Origin: an uncultured Nioella sp.
GTDB taxonomy: Bacteria > Pseudomonadota > Alphaproteobacteria > Rhodobacterales > Rhodobacteraceae
Reading direction: 5' to 3'
Length of the DNA stretch: 64,000 nucleotides
Assembly: GCA_947495575.1 (NCBI GenBank)
Contig: CANLZL010000005.1
Coordinates: 1 to 64,000, forward strand
Both the position numbers and the translations under genes were made by a program. Below the pieces are notes generated by a model, which saw nothing but the letters and a program-made list of their open reading frames with translations, was not told the DNA's origin and did no database searches. Below are positions 1-9,045 of the stretch, piece after piece; position 1 is the stretch's first letter, and each line of letters opens with the position of its first letter.

Positions 1-84
1 CCAAAGACCAAAGACCAAAGACCAAAGACCAAAGACCAAAGACCAAAGACCAAAGACCAAAGACCAAAGACCAAAGACCAAAGA
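1..84. repeat. Tandem heptanucleotide repeat (CCAAAGA x12)
   Basis: Twelve perfect head-to-tail copies of the 7-bp unit CCAAAGA begin at the first base of the window, so the array may extend further left. It ends sharply before AATTAGCGGG. The unit is not a multiple of three, so it would shift frame in a coding region; it lies downstream of the transglycosylase gene on the minus strand. Slipped-strand expansion is the likely origin; no function can be assigned. Confidence 0.97.
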
Positions 85-139
85 ATTAGCGGGCACCCAA
101 GGATCAAACAATCTGGCAATTCACACCGATCATATTCCC

Positions 140-1393
140 TTACGCCCGACGCAACAGGCGCAACAGATCTTGGCTGGGTTGCCCATTGGGTGTCAGGCCG
201 TTGGCTTGTTGAAACTCGCGGATCGCGGCCTGGCTCGCTGGCCCAAGCACCCCATCATCCGATCCGTCATAGTGACCTGCGCGCGCCAACAAACGCTGCA
301 ATTCGCGCCGCTCGGCACGGGTCAAGCCATTTTCATCAGGCGGGAAACTGCCTCTGATCGGGCCGCGCCCGGCGAGACGGTCAGACAGGTGACCAATACC
401 GATCACATAGTTCTCTGCCGGGTTATAGCGCCAGATAGAGGTGAAATTGCGGAAGGCCATCAAAGCGGGGCCGCGAATACCCATCGGTAACAAGATCGAC
501 GCGGCACCATGATCTGGCACTCGCCTGCCATCCATGTCCCGTACGCCCATCGCAGCCCATTCCTCGGCGCCTCGGGTGCGTCTGCGCCCAGCCAGGCCCG
601 TATCAAAACCGTCTGGCACTTGCACTTCAACAGCCCAGGGCTGGCCACGTTGCCATCCGTGCCGTGCGAGGTAATTTGCGGTAGTCGCCAGGGCATCTGT
701 CGGGTCAGTGTCCCAGACACCACGACGCCCGTCACCGTCAAAATCGATACCGTATTCTTCTAAGACTTCCGGCATGACCTGCGTATGCCCCATTGCCCCG
801 GCCCAAGATCCACGCATCCGGGCGGGCGTTGTGTCGCCCCGCTCAACCGCGCGAAGGGCTGACATGAGCTGACTGCCAAAAAACCGACCACGTCGTCCGT
901 CAAAAGTCAGCGTGGCCAGCGCCGCGATCACCGGCGCGTCACCCATGCGGGTTCCGTAAAAGCTCTCCATCCCCCAAACGGCGGTCATGACCTCCTTCTC
1001 GACACCAAACCGCGCCTCGATCTGATCCAGAACAGACCCATGACGACGCAGCTTGTCGCGGCCCATCGCGATGCGTTCATCCGAAGCAGCGATGGCCAGA
1101 TAGTCCTCCATCGTCCGATTGAATTCCGCCTGATTGCGATCACGACGGATGACTTCGGGAATGTAGCCGACACCGCGAAAGGCACGGGTCACCGTCGCCT
1201 CAGATATCCCGCGATCCACCGCCCTTTGACGATACCCGGCAAGCCACGTATCGAACTCGGGGTTGGAGGCCGCGCGCCACTCAGTGGATGGCGACGCCAC
1301 CGGAGCCGTCCCGCCCCCCACACAAGCCGAAACAGCAAGCGCAGGTATGGCGAGAGTCAGGGCGCGGCGGGTCAGGTCTGGTTTATGTGTCAT
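140..1393 (-). CDS. Lytic murein transglycosylase, MltB-like lipoprotein
   Basis: A periplasmic enzyme that cleaves the MurNAc-GlcNAc bond of peptidoglycan to form 1,6-anhydro ends. The start at 1393 gives 417 residues opening with a twin-Arg-containing signal peptide and a lipobox (AVSAC, Cys-24), so an outer-membrane lipoprotein is expected. The catalytic Glu sits in GMESFYG (Glu-143), typical of the MltB/SLT_2 family. Residues about 355-417 form a PG_binding_1 domain (YDGSDDGVLGPAS, AIREFQQANGL). An upstream in-frame ATG at 1492 would put 33 residues ahead of the signal peptide, so I rejected it. The family is clear; the exact paralogue is not. Confidence 0.9.
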   Translation of the reverse strand: MTHKPDLTRRALTLAIPALAVSACVGGGTAPVASPSTEWRAASNPEFDTWLAGYRQRAVDRGISEATVTRAFRGVGYIPEVIRRDRNQAEFNRTMEDYLAIAASDERIAMGRDKLRRHGSVLDQIEARFGVEKEVMTAVWGMESFYGTRMGDAPVIAALATLTFDGRRGRFFGSQLMSALRAVERGDTTPARMRGSWAGAMGHTQVMPEVLEEYGIDFDGDGRRGVWDTDPTDALATTANYLARHGWQRGQPWAVEVQVPDGFDTGLAGRRRTRGAEEWAAMGVRDMDGRRVPDHGAASILLPMGIRGPALMAFRNFTSIWRYNPAENYVIGIGHLSDRLAGRGPIRGSFPPDENGLTRAERRELQRLLARAGHYDGSDDGVLGPASQAAIREFQQANGLTPNGQPSQDLLRLLRRA

Positions 1394-1563
1394 GCCCTCA
1401 CACTGCCTGCGAGAATGGCCGCTGTCCATGGTCAGGTCCGCTGCCGTCGTCTGACCGCAGGGATCGGCCGATAGAGGCTTCAAATGCCTCACCCTTTTTG
1501 ATTGAGGGCTATCCAGCGTCTCAAATCCATGGAAACATCTTTCTGGAAAGATCGGAGGGAATT

Positions 1564-2304
1564 ATGCGGCTCAAAGGGAAAACGGCAATTGTCACCGGCG
1601 CGGGGTCTGGCTTTGGCGCAGGGATAGCCCGGCGGTTCGCCCTTGAAGGGGCCGATGTCATCGTCGCCGATATCAACCCTGATGCTGCCTTGGCCGTCGC
1701 GGAGGAGGCGCAGGCCCGCGTGGCCACGGTCGATGTCAGCAACGGCGACAGCGTCAAGGCAATGGTAACCACTGCCATCAACCTTTGGGATCGGATCGAC
1801 ATTTTCGTGAACAATGCAGGCATCACCCATTTGCCAAAGCCACTGGAGGACGTGACCGAAGAGGAGTTCGACCGCGTCCTTTCAGTGAATGCCAAATCTG
1901 TCTATCTCACTGCGCGCGAAATCGTTCCGCATATGAAGGCGGCGGGCGGCGGGGCCATCCTGAACATCGCCTCAACAGCGGGGGTATCGCCACGCCCCAA
2001 CCTCAATTGGTACAATGCCTCAAAGGGCTGGATGATTACCGCCACCAAAACCATGGCGGTTGAATTGGCACCGCATGGCATTCGCGTAAACGCGGTGAAC
2101 CCAGTCGCCGGAGAAACACCATTGCTGCAAAGTTTCATGGGAAAAGACACACCCGAGATCAGAGAAAAATTTCTGTCCACAATCCCAATAGGCCGCTTTT
2201 CGACACCGCATGACATCGCAAATGCCGCGCTTTACTTGTGCTCGGATGAAGCCAGCATGGTCACAGGCGTCGCCATGGAAGTGGATGGAGGGCGCTGCAT
2301 ATGA
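1564..2304 (+). CDS. SDR-family NAD(P)-dependent oxidoreductase
   Basis: A classical short-chain dehydrogenase of 246 residues. The Rossmann motif TGAGSGFG (11-18), NNAG (83-86), Asn-109, Ser-137 and the YNASK box (Tyr-150, Lys-154) complete the catalytic tetrad. The start at 1564 has a GGAGGG ribosome site a few bases upstream. It resembles FabG-like and glucose-dehydrogenase-like SDRs; the substrate cannot be read. Its stop overlaps the next start by 4 bp (ATGA), so it is translated with the P1-family peptidase, which suggests shared catabolism of an amide- or peptide-like compound (inference). Confidence 0.88.
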   Translation: MRLKGKTAIVTGAGSGFGAGIARRFALEGADVIVADINPDAALAVAEEAQARVATVDVSNGDSVKAMVTTAINLWDRIDIFVNNAGITHLPKPLEDVTEEEFDRVLSVNAKSVYLTAREIVPHMKAAGGGAILNIASTAGVSPRPNLNWYNASKGWMITATKTMAVELAPHGIRVNAVNPVAGETPLLQSFMGKDTPEIREKFLSTIPIGRFSTPHDIANAALYLCSDEASMVTGVAMEVDGGRCI

Positions 2305-3302
2305 TGCGACCCGGCCCCAAAAACCTGATCACAGATGTCCCAGGATTCCTGGTTGGCAATGCCGAAGACCGGATCTTGAAATCAGGTGTGACCGTCTTCA
2401 CCGCGGACAAACCTTTTACTGCCGCTGTTCACGTAATGGGCGGCGCACCAGGAACCCGGGAAACCGACCTGCTGAGCCCTGAAAACGTGGTTCAGGAGGT
2501 CGACGCTTTGGTTTTGTCCGGTGGGTCAGCCTTGGGCCTCGACGCCGCGTCTGGGGTTGCAAATGCCCTGCGGGCTGCAGGTCGCGGATATGATGTGCGC
2601 GGTCAAAAGATTCCGATTGTGCCCGGTGCGATCATGATCGATCTTTTGAACGGAGGCGAAAAATCATGGTCAAAAAACCCCTACAGCGATCTTGGTGAAC
2701 AGGCGCTGAAGGACGCCAGCGCTGACTTTCACGTTGGCACCCATGGGGCCGGCACCGGGGCCTCCTGTGTCGATTTGAAGGGCGGGCTTGGGTCTGCGTC
2801 GCTAACCTTGGCAAATGGGATTACCGTCGGAGCGCTGGCCGTGATCAACCCGCTTGGGTCGGTTGTCTGCGGTGATGGCCCCCAGTTTTGGGCAGCCCCA
2901 TTTGAAATGGGCGGAGAGTTTGGCGATTTTGGTGTCGGATCAAGCTTTGATCCCTTTGCCCCGGTAACAACCAAGATCAACCCCGACGGAAACACCGCTA
3001 TTGCGGTTGTTGCAACCGACGCCCGCCTGACACAAGCGCAAGCGAAACGGGTTGCGATCGCCGCACATGATGGCATCGCACGCGCCATCGTTCCCAGTCA
3101 CACGCCTTTTGACGGGGATCTGGTATTTGCGGCCGCCAGTGGCCAGAAAGAGATTGAGGACCCGATCCTTGATACTCTGCTTATCGGTCACGCCGCCGCG
3201 ACTTGCCTTTCGCGGGCCATTGCCCGTGGCGTCTTCGAAGCCCATGCAGAAGACGGGGATTTGCTGCCAACGTGGCTGCAAAAATTCGGGCCCGCAAAAT
3301 AA
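2301..3302 (+). CDS. P1 family (S58, DmpA/NylC-like) peptidase
   Basis: A 333-residue N-terminal-nucleophile hydrolase of the DmpA/NylC family, whose members cleave themselves to expose a catalytic Thr or Ser and then hydrolyse amides such as D-aminopeptides, beta-aminopeptides or nylon oligomers. Family landmarks are the N-terminal ITDVPGFLVGN and GVTVF, the VLSGGSALGLDAA stretch and DGNTAIAVVATDA. By NylC analogy Asn-231/Thr-232 would be the autocleavage site and Thr-232 the nucleophile. There is no signal peptide. It is coupled by ATGA to the upstream SDR and followed by a shared terminator. Confidence 0.87.
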   Translation: MMRPGPKNLITDVPGFLVGNAEDRILKSGVTVFTADKPFTAAVHVMGGAPGTRETDLLSPENVVQEVDALVLSGGSALGLDAASGVANALRAAGRGYDVRGQKIPIVPGAIMIDLLNGGEKSWSKNPYSDLGEQALKDASADFHVGTHGAGTGASCVDLKGGLGSASLTLANGITVGALAVINPLGSVVCGDGPQFWAAPFEMGGEFGDFGVGSSFDPFAPVTTKINPDGNTAIAVVATDARLTQAQAKRVAIAAHDGIARAIVPSHTPFDGDLVFAAASGQKEIEDPILDTLLIGHAAATCLSRAIARGVFEAHAEDGDLLPTWLQKFGPAK

Positions 3303-3327
3303 AAAGCCCCGGAAAAACCGGGGCTTT
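3303..3327. terminator. Bidirectional rho-independent terminator
   Basis: A perfect 10-bp stem (AAAGCCCCGG/CCGGGGCTTT) with a five-A loop starts just after the stop of the P1 peptidase gene. A and T tracts on either side let it serve both this plus-strand operon and the convergent atp operon ending at 3351. Confidence 0.88.
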
Positions 3328-3350
3328 CAAAATCTGGTCAAACCATCTGC

Positions 3351-3905
3351 TTAGTGCAGGCGCGCTTCAACCTCAGAGATCGACGCATCGATCAGCTTGT
3401 TGGCATCTGTCGCGCTGGTTTTCGCGGCAATCACCTCAGCAGCAGCAGCAATGGCAATGCTGACAGCCCGGTCGCGTACTTCACGGACGGCACCGGTTTC
3501 AGCAGAAGCAATTTGCTCCTCTGCGGCGGCAACACGACGCGCGATCGAAGCTTTCAGATCAACCTTGGCCTGTTCTGCTGCCAATTGTGACTCTTCGCGT
3601 GCTTGGGCGACGATACGCTCGGACTGCTCTGCCACTTCGCGCTGCTTGCGCTCGTAAGAGGCCAGAATGGTCTGGGCTTCTTCCCGCAACGCGCGTGCTT
3701 CGTCCAGATCATTGCGGATCTGCTCGGCACGTTGGTCCAGCAGGCCCATCAGGATGCCGGGTACCTTGAAGTATACCAGCACGCCAATGAAGACGAGGAA
3801 GGCGATCAGCACCACGAAGTTGGTGTTGAACAGCGAGAAGAACGGGCCGGAAGCTGCGAATGCAGGCGATCCGATCAGGGCGAAAAGAACGGCAAGACGT
3901 TTCAT
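3351..3905 (-). CDS. atpF: F0F1 ATP synthase subunit B
   Basis: Peripheral-stalk subunit b of the ATP synthase, 184 residues. A short hydrophobic N-terminal stretch ending in FAAS is followed by one membrane helix (about 28-48, [20 protein letters not shown]), then a long charged helix rich in Glu, Arg and Ala that spans to F1 and dimerises with b'. It is the last gene of the atpI-B-E-F'-F operon and lies 7 bp after atpF'. As is usual in alphaproteobacteria, the F1 genes are not adjacent. Confidence 0.95.
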   Translation of the reverse strand: MKRLAVLFALIGSPAFAASGPFFSLFNTNFVVLIAFLVFIGVLVYFKVPGILMGLLDQRAEQIRNDLDEARALREEAQTILASYERKQREVAEQSERIVAQAREESQLAAEQAKVDLKASIARRVAAAEEQIASAETGAVREVRDRAVSIAIAAAAEVIAAKTSATDANKLIDASISEVEARLH

Positions 3906-3912
3906 GGGTCTC

Positions 3913-4440
3913 TTATCCTTTCACACGGGTCGAAACAGCGGCGGCAATGCTGTCGGCATCTGCGGCAGCAGGGGCCAGCGCCGAAACGATTTCGGCAGCA
4001 GTATCCTTGGCAACGGCCTCGACCGCTTCCAATGCACCGGCGCGGATCTCGTCAATACGAGCAGCCGATTCAGATGCCTTGGCAGAAATCTCAGCGTCGG
4101 CTTTAGCCGTTGCATCAGCCAGCTCGGCCATGATTTCTTCGCGCGCTTCGGCGGCAATTGCCTGCGCCTGAGCACGGGCATCGGCCAGCGCTTTGTTATA
4201 CGCCTCTTCCGCTTCGGTGGCCTGGCGTTTCAGGTCCTCGGCGGCGGCTATGTCATTCGTTATGGTTCCCTGACGCTCGGCCAGAACGGCCCCAACACGG
4301 GGAAGAGCGACGCGAGACAATAGCAGGTAGATCGCCACAAGGGTGACGACGAGCCAGAAGATCTGGTTCGGGAAAGTAGAAAAGTCCAGCTGCGGCATTC
4401 CCGGTGCCGATGCAGCGGCATCATGTGCGTCAACGGCCAT
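3913..4440 (-). CDS. atpF2: F0F1 ATP synthase subunit B'
   Basis: The second, divergent b-type stalk subunit (b', also called AtpG or AtpX), found in photosynthetic lineages and most alphaproteobacteria. The 175 residues start with a soluble leader and the typical [19 protein letters not shown] entry into a single membrane helix (about 27-45), followed by an Ala/Glu-rich helix. With AtpF it would form a b/b' heterodimer. The pairing of both genes in one operon is a lineage marker. Confidence 0.94.
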   Translation of the reverse strand: MAVDAHDAAASAPGMPQLDFSTFPNQIFWLVVTLVAIYLLLSRVALPRVGAVLAERQGTITNDIAAAEDLKRQATEAEEAYNKALADARAQAQAIAAEAREEIMAELADATAKADAEISAKASESAARIDEIRAGALEAVEAVAKDTAAEIVSALAPAAADADSIAAAVSTRVKG

Positions 4441-4520
4441 CTTGTCCTCCTAGGAACCGGATTACCCCGGGCCGCAAGCATAGGCTGCGGCCCGGTCGTA
4501 AGGAAGGTTCTAAGAAGTTC

Positions 4521-4745
4521 TTAGACAGCGAACATCAGCAGCAGAGCGACGAGGAATGCGAAGATCCCCAGTGCTTCTGCGAACGCGATGCCGATGAAGA
4601 GCGTTGCTGTTTGGCCGGCTGCTGCCGACGGGTTGCGCAGAGCGCCGGACAGGAAGTTGCCTGCTACGTGGCCCACACCGATTGCGGCTGCGCCGGAACC
4701 GATTGCTGCGAGGCCTGCGCCGATGTGTGCGAGATCGCCTTCCAT
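4521..4745 (-). CDS. atpE: F0F1 ATP synthase subunit C
   Basis: The proteolipid of the proton-driven rotor ring, 74 residues. Two membrane helices flank the polar loop Arg37-Asn38-Pro39. The ion-binding carboxylate is Glu-57 in [10 protein letters not shown], and the Gly-rich first helix ([17 protein letters not shown]) fits tight ring packing. No extra sodium-binding signature is evident, so proton coupling is expected. It lies between atpB and atpF'. Confidence 0.96.
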   Translation of the reverse strand: MEGDLAHIGAGLAAIGSGAAAIGVGHVAGNFLSGALRNPSAAAGQTATLFIGIAFAEALGIFAFLVALLLMFAV

Positions 4746-4799
4746 GATGATTTCTCCTTACGATTGGAAGTTAGATATGTGTGTGAATTCTTTCAGACC

Positions 4800-5690
4800 T
4801 TAGTGCGACGGATGCAGCGCATCGCGCAGGTATACACAGGTCAGAATTGTAAAGACGTAGGCCTGGATGAAGGCCACGAGGACCTCAAGACCGTAAACTG
4901 CGGTGATCGCGATGATCGGGGCCACGGCGCCAAGTCCAAGGACACCGGCAAAGCCTGCGAAAACCTTGATCACTGCGTGACCCGCCATGACGTTGCCGGC
5001 AAGACGAATGGAGTGGCTGACGGGGCGAACGAAATACGAGATCAGCTCGATGATCGCCAGGATGGGTCGCAACGCCATTGGGGCCGAAGACACCCAGAAG
5101 AGGCCAAGGAAACCAACGCCGTTTTTGATAAAGCCAACTGCGGTTACCGTAACAAAGACCAGCATCGCAAGGACCGCAGTAACTGCGATATGCGAGGTCG
5201 TGGTGAAGCTCATCGGGATAAGGCCAAGGAAGTTGGCCATGACGATAAACAGGAACAGTGTCATGATGTATGGGAAGAAGGGCAGTGCATCTTTGCCTGC
5301 CACGTCTTCCACCATTTTGCGGATGAACCCGTAGGTCAGTTCCGCAACTGACTGAGCGCGCGAGGGAATGATTGCGCGGCCACGGGTGCCGATCACCATC
5401 AATATCGCAACGCCAACGATCGCCAGCAGCATCCAAAGAGTTACGTTTGTGGGTGTGTACCAGGAAATCGGACCGTCACCGAACAGAGGCTGAACAATGA
5501 ACTGATCCATCGGGTGAATCTGCAGCCCGCCTTCGGCACCATGTGCAGCGTCAGCGGCGAGGCCAGCATCAGCACCATGTGCAGCGTCAGCGGCGTGGCC
5601 AGCATCAGCACCATGTGCCGCGTCTGCGCCATGTGCAGCATCTGCACCGTGGGTCTCTACTGCGTCTTCGCTATGTGCATCATCAGACAC
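4800..5690 (-). CDS. atpB: F0F1 ATP synthase subunit A with repetitive N-terminus
   Basis: The a subunit provides the proton half-channels against the c-ring. The core after IHPMDQFIV is normal, with [14 protein letters not shown] carrying the essential Arg. I chose a GTG start at 5690: it lies 4 bp after the atpI stop and has AGAGGG as ribosome site inside the end of atpI. The ATG at 5723 lies inside atpI and has no such support. The 296-residue product is longer than the usual roughly 250 because residues 13-54 are seven copies of a degenerate hexapeptide (A-H-G-A-D-A). Confidence 0.93.
   Translation of the reverse strand: MSDDAHSEDAVETHGADAAHGADAAHGADAGHAADAAHGADAGLAADAAHGAEGGLQIHPMDQFIVQPLFGDGPISWYTPTNVTLWMLLAIVGVAILMVIGTRGRAIIPSRAQSVAELTYGFIRKMVEDVAGKDALPFFPYIMTLFLFIVMANFLGLIPMSFTTTSHIAVTAVLAMLVFVTVTAVGFIKNGVGFLGLFWVSSAPMALRPILAIIELISYFVRPVSHSIRLAGNVMAGHAVIKVFAGFAGVLGLGAVAPIIAITAVYGLEVLVAFIQAYVFTILTCVYLRDALHPSH
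5529..5654 (-). repeat. In-frame 18-bp tandem repeat in atpB
   Basis: Seven consecutive 18-bp units encode T/A/G-H/L-G/A-A-D/E-A/G hexapeptides (AtpB residues 13-54). Because the unit is a multiple of three, copy number can change without a frameshift. The encoded stretch is acidic and His-rich and precedes the first membrane helix. Confidence 0.9.
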
Positions 5691-5694
5691 GGCG

Positions 5695-6030
5695 TCATTC
5701 CCTCTTATCATCGGCAGCCGCAAGGGCCGCTTCGTTGTCCCGCTGAACCTCTTGCGCCGACCGGATCATAACCTTCACCCCGGCTGCAAAGCCCAACAAT
5801 GTAAACACCACCAGGAACCAAGGTTGCGTGCCAAACAGCGCGTCCAGGCCCAGGCCCATGAAAAAACCGATCCCCAGACCGGCCACTAATTCGATCACCA
5901 TCCGCCAGGCATGCTGCGCCATGGAATAGTGCTCCTCCTGATGAGGCTTCTCATCCGATGTGGCGTCCTTGAGACGCTCCAGCCTGTCTTCAAGTGCCTT
6001 AAGGCGATCCTGATCTGGCTGTTCGGACAT
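5695..6030 (-). CDS. atpI: AtpI/AtpZ family F0F1 ATP synthase assembly protein
   Basis: A 111-residue protein with a charged, helical N-terminus (EDRLERLKD) and two membrane helices (about 43-61 [18 protein letters not shown] and 69-88 [18 protein letters not shown]). This is the AtpI/AtpZ layout: known members help assemble the c-ring or supply Mg2+. It is the first gene of the F0 operon and its end contains the ribosome site of atpB, so the two are probably coupled. Confidence 0.9.
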   Translation of the reverse strand: MSEQPDQDRLKALEDRLERLKDATSDEKPHQEEHYSMAQHAWRMVIELVAGLGIGFFMGLGLDALFGTQPWFLVVFTLLGFAAGVKVMIRSAQEVQRDNEAALAAADDKRE

Positions 6031-6225
6031 GAGGTTTTGCCCCTTCAGAGGTTTGCGCGGAACCTAGGCAGCTAAGGGCGCAGAGTCAACGTGGAGATTT
6101 CACCTGCGGCACATCGTCAAGATATTGAAAAATATGAAGATTTCCCAAAACTCGCGAATGATGATTTGTGCGACCAAGCCGATTTCGCCGATTTCCGTTA
6201 TTCAACCGATCAGTTGATTTTATTC

Positions 6226-7122
6226 TCAACCATTTGGTTGAGTCCCAAAGACCTTGTGGACCAACCGCCCATCCACGATCACCAAACCAAAGAGAATTGT
6301 GGCCGCGCCGATCAACTGCTCGATGAAAAGCTGCTCCTGCAGGAACAGAACACCCAGCAATATTGCAGAAATGGGTGTGATATAGGTGATGGTTGACGCG
6401 GTCGTGCCTCCGACACGGGGGATCAGCCAAAAGAGCAGGATAAATGCGCCGGCGGTCAACACAAAGCCGATGATCAACAGCGCAGCCCAGGTTTCATGTT
6501 GCGAGATTTGCGGCACGCCTTCGACCCAAAGGGCAATCGGCGCAACAAGAATTGTGCCAAGCGTCAGGGACCATGCGGTCATCAACGTCCGGTTCATCTC
6601 GTCCATCCGGCGCACAAGGTTCAACGCGATACCGTAGCACAGCGGGGCAGCCAAAGTTGCCAGCAATGCCCAAGGGTTAGATTCTCCCTGGCCCTGAAAT
6701 GAGGGCGAGGCGACGATCAGGATACCCAGAAAACCAAATCCAACCCCGATGGATTTGCGCAAATTCGCCTGCTCTCCGCCCGGCCAAAAATGGCTGACGA
6801 TCACGACCATGATCGGAGTGGTTGCATTCACGATCCCTGCGGCGCTGGACGTGATAAATTGCTGGGTGATCGGGAAAACCGTCAGCGGAATGGCATATTG
6901 GAACAGTCCAAATATGCCCAATATCCAAAGCGACGCCAGAGGTACGCCAAGCGGTTTGCGACGGAGCAACAGCCAGATCCAGCACCCAGCTGCGCCAAAA
7001 CCCACCCGCCCCATCGACACGCCCATCGGGCCAAGCTCTCGCAACAGGATCTCGTTAAAGAAAAAGGAAGAACCCCAGCCAATGCCGAGCACGAAGATGA
7101 GCAGCCAATACCGAACGGGCAT
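6226..7122 (-). CDS. EamA-family (DMT) transporter
   Basis: A 298-residue inner-membrane protein with about ten hydrophobic helices in two repeats of five, the EamA/RhaT drug-metabolite transporter fold. Typical stretches are GWGSSFFFNEILLRELGP near the N-terminus and ITYITPISAILLGVLFLQEQL in the second repeat. Members export amino acids, nucleosides or other small metabolites; the substrate is unknown. It is divergent from the ArsR gene at 7264. Confidence 0.85.
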   Translation of the reverse strand: MPVRYWLLIFVLGIGWGSSFFFNEILLRELGPMGVSMGRVGFGAAGCWIWLLLRRKPLGVPLASLWILGIFGLFQYAIPLTVFPITQQFITSSAAGIVNATTPIMVVIVSHFWPGGEQANLRKSIGVGFGFLGILIVASPSFQGQGESNPWALLATLAAPLCYGIALNLVRRMDEMNRTLMTAWSLTLGTILVAPIALWVEGVPQISQHETWAALLIIGFVLTAGAFILLFWLIPRVGGTTASTITYITPISAILLGVLFLQEQLFIEQLIGAATILFGLVIVDGRLVHKVFGTQPNG

Positions 7123-7263
7123 GTCGAACCTCAGATCAAGAACTGGGCGACGCTACTTTAGCTTGGGCACTCAGTACAATTCCATTTCTTGATCAATCAT
7201 ATTCCGGGCCAGAATGAACAGAAGGCCTTTCCGTGCCTGACCCCTCCACCTATGCTTTGCCAC

Positions 7264-7602
7264 ATGACAACCCGCCTAGATGCCGTTTTTGCCGCTTTGG
7301 CCGACCCCACTCGTCGCCGCATCCTGTCAATGCTGCTTGAGGATGATATGGCCGTGACCGATGTGGCCGAACCTTTTGAAATGTCTTTGGCGGCGATATC
7401 CAAACATCTGGGCATCCTCGCCAATTCAGGTCTGATCAGTCAGGAAAAGCGCGGCCGCGTGAAATGGTGCAAACTGGAACCGGACGCGATGAAAGACGCC
7501 TCTGTCTGGATGCAGGGGTTTGGACAGTTCGAACCGGTCAACCTTGATGCGTTCGAGGCCTTTTTGGAAACGGAATTGCGACCGGACGTGGATGAGACTT
7601 AG
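7264..7602 (+). CDS. ArsR-family winged-helix regulator
   Basis: A 112-residue winged helix-turn-helix protein. MTTRLDAVFAALADPTRRRIL is the hallmark opening of metal-independent ArsR-type repressors, followed by the recognition region FEMSLAAISKHLGIL and a wing (EKRGRVKWCKL). No metal-binding Cys pair is visible. I placed the start at 7264, the ATG that gives this conserved N-terminus, rather than upstream ATGs. Its end overlaps the convergent ClbS-like gene by 4 bp. Confidence 0.85.
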   Translation: MTTRLDAVFAALADPTRRRILSMLLEDDMAVTDVAEPFEMSLAAISKHLGILANSGLISQEKRGRVKWCKLEPDAMKDASVWMQGFGQFEPVNLDAFEAFLETELRPDVDET

Positions 7603-8087
7603 GCCGTGGTGTTTCGCAGGCAAGCCCTGATGAATTTGGCGGCTGAGCGGTAATGGCTGGCTCCTGCCGCTTCGGCATAGCGCCCCCGTGTCCAGCCCGT
7701 GCCGCCTGGCATGGCGGTCCCATAAAGGACGTCGTCCCCCGCAGTCTCAACGTAACTTCTTAACCGGGAATGCGCCTGGTCGAGACCTGTCAGAGCCTCT
7801 TGCCAGGTCTTATCAGCATATTTCTGACGCAGCCCACCATTATACTCTTTCAGCTGATTCCATTTCACACCGTGGTCTGGCATCTGCGCCGCTGCACCCT
7901 CTTCTTTCCACTGAAAGAAAAGGCCGATCCAATGCGCCCGATGCAAAAGGATATCCCGAATGGTCCAATCGTCTTCAAATGGTTGATGTGCCAATTCGTC
8001 ATCCACAAAAGTCAGCAGCTTTTTCAGCTTGGCAAATTCCTTGTCCATTACGGCAATCAGGTCGGTTGAGGTCGTGGCGGCTGGCAT
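7599..8087 (-). CDS. ClbS/DfsB-family four-helix bundle protein
   Basis: About 162 residues of a DinB-like four-helix bundle resembling the ClbS/DfsB group: DLIAVMDKEFAKLKKLL, then W(T)IRDILLHRAHW and LKEYNGGLRQKY. ClbS itself is a cyclopropane hydrolase protecting cells from colibactin, but most members are uncharacterised. The start at 8087 (MPAATTSTDL) matches the usual family N-terminus; an ATG at 8120 adds 11 residues and cannot be excluded. Neither start has a strong ribosome site. Confidence 0.75.
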   Translation of the reverse strand: MPAATTSTDLIAVMDKEFAKLKKLLTFVDDELAHQPFEDDWTIRDILLHRAHWIGLFFQWKEEGAAAQMPDHGVKWNQLKEYNGGLRQKYADKTWQEALTGLDQAHSRLRSYVETAGDDVLYGTAMPGGTGWTRGRYAEAAGASHYRSAAKFIRACLRNTTA

Positions 8088-8162
8088 TTGGGATATCCGA
8101 ATTTCTGAAAGACGTCCCAATGGTATCTCGTGCGACTTGCGTCCGCGTTGATCAAGGTCAGT

Positions 8163-9044
8163 TCAGGACTCATTCTTGAGCAACATCCACAAAGCCAGGC
8201 AAGTCAGCGCCACACCGCCCAATACCCAAACAGGTGGCATTCCATGGCCAAGGGCAATTTCCCAAAGAATGACCCAGGACGGAGTCAGATATGTATAGGC
8301 CATCACCTTGCTGGCAGGCAGGCGCAGCGTGGCGTATTGGACCAGGACAAACGTGACAGCACTGGCGAAGATCGCGACATAAAAGAGAGTCACCCAAACG
8401 ATTGCGGGCAACAGCATCCAGGGTGTTTCCAAAACGGCCCGCCAGCCAAGGACAAGCATGACAACGGCGCCGCCAGTGACGGTGCCAAAGGAAAAGACAA
8501 GCGCTGTTTCACCCCGATTGAGGAACCGAACCAACGGTGTGTAGACCGCGTGGGCAATACAGCCGAGGAAGAACACCTGCTCGCCCCGCCCCACCTCAAA
8601 CGCCAAAAGCGCCGCCACATCAGCCCGAAAAATGACCCAAAGGGCACCTGAACCACCAATCGCAAGGGAAACGGCCATGCGCCCCGTCAGGATTTGTCGC
8701 AACATCAGATAAGCAACGGCCGCGGACATGATTGGAGTCAGCGTAAAAACGGCAGCGGTCGAAACCGGCTGTGCCGTTTTCAGTCCTTCGAACATCAATA
8801 CGAAATAGATTGCAAAGACGCCGCCAAGCAACGGGTAGCGCCACGGCGCATGAAAATCTGAACGGCGAAATCCCGGCCCGATCCAGGCCATCGCTCCCAC
8901 CAGGACCGCCGCAATCACGAACCGAATGGCGTTCAGCGCTAGGGGCGCAATCTGATCTGCCACAAGCGCCCCAAGCGAAAACGAGCCAGCCACCAAGGCA
9001 GAAAAGATCAACATGGCCAAATGGCCGCGCGCTGCCTCACTCAT
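8163..9044 (-). CDS. EamA-family (DMT) transporter
   Basis: A 293-residue, roughly ten-helix inner-membrane exporter of the EamA family, with the second-repeat signature YTYLTPSWVILWEIALG. It begins immediately after the stop of the upstream LysR gene on the same strand, so the two form an operon and the regulator probably controls this exporter. It is only distantly similar to the EamA gene at 6226 and does not look like a recent duplicate. Confidence 0.85.
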   Translation of the reverse strand: MSEAARGHLAMLIFSALVAGSFSLGALVADQIAPLALNAIRFVIAAVLVGAMAWIGPGFRRSDFHAPWRYPLLGGVFAIYFVLMFEGLKTAQPVSTAAVFTLTPIMSAAVAYLMLRQILTGRMAVSLAIGGSGALWVIFRADVAALLAFEVGRGEQVFFLGCIAHAVYTPLVRFLNRGETALVFSFGTVTGGAVVMLVLGWRAVLETPWMLLPAIVWVTLFYVAIFASAVTFVLVQYATLRLPASKVMAYTYLTPSWVILWEIALGHGMPPVWVLGGVALTCLALWMLLKNES

Positions 9045-9045
9045 A

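Noticed and set aside
1-84. A CRISPR array at the window start
   Set aside because: The repeats are 7 bp, directly abutting and without spacers, so this is a simple tandem repeat.
4404-5351. A 315-codon plus-strand frame across atpB, atpE and atpF'
   Set aside because: It is antisense to three well-conserved ATP synthase genes and its composition (Asp/Arg/His/Cys-rich) is typical of a shadow frame.
6031-6225. A possible small gene between atpI and the EamA gene
   Set aside because: Only antisense-type frames without ribosome sites; it looks like the ordinary promoter region of the atp operon.
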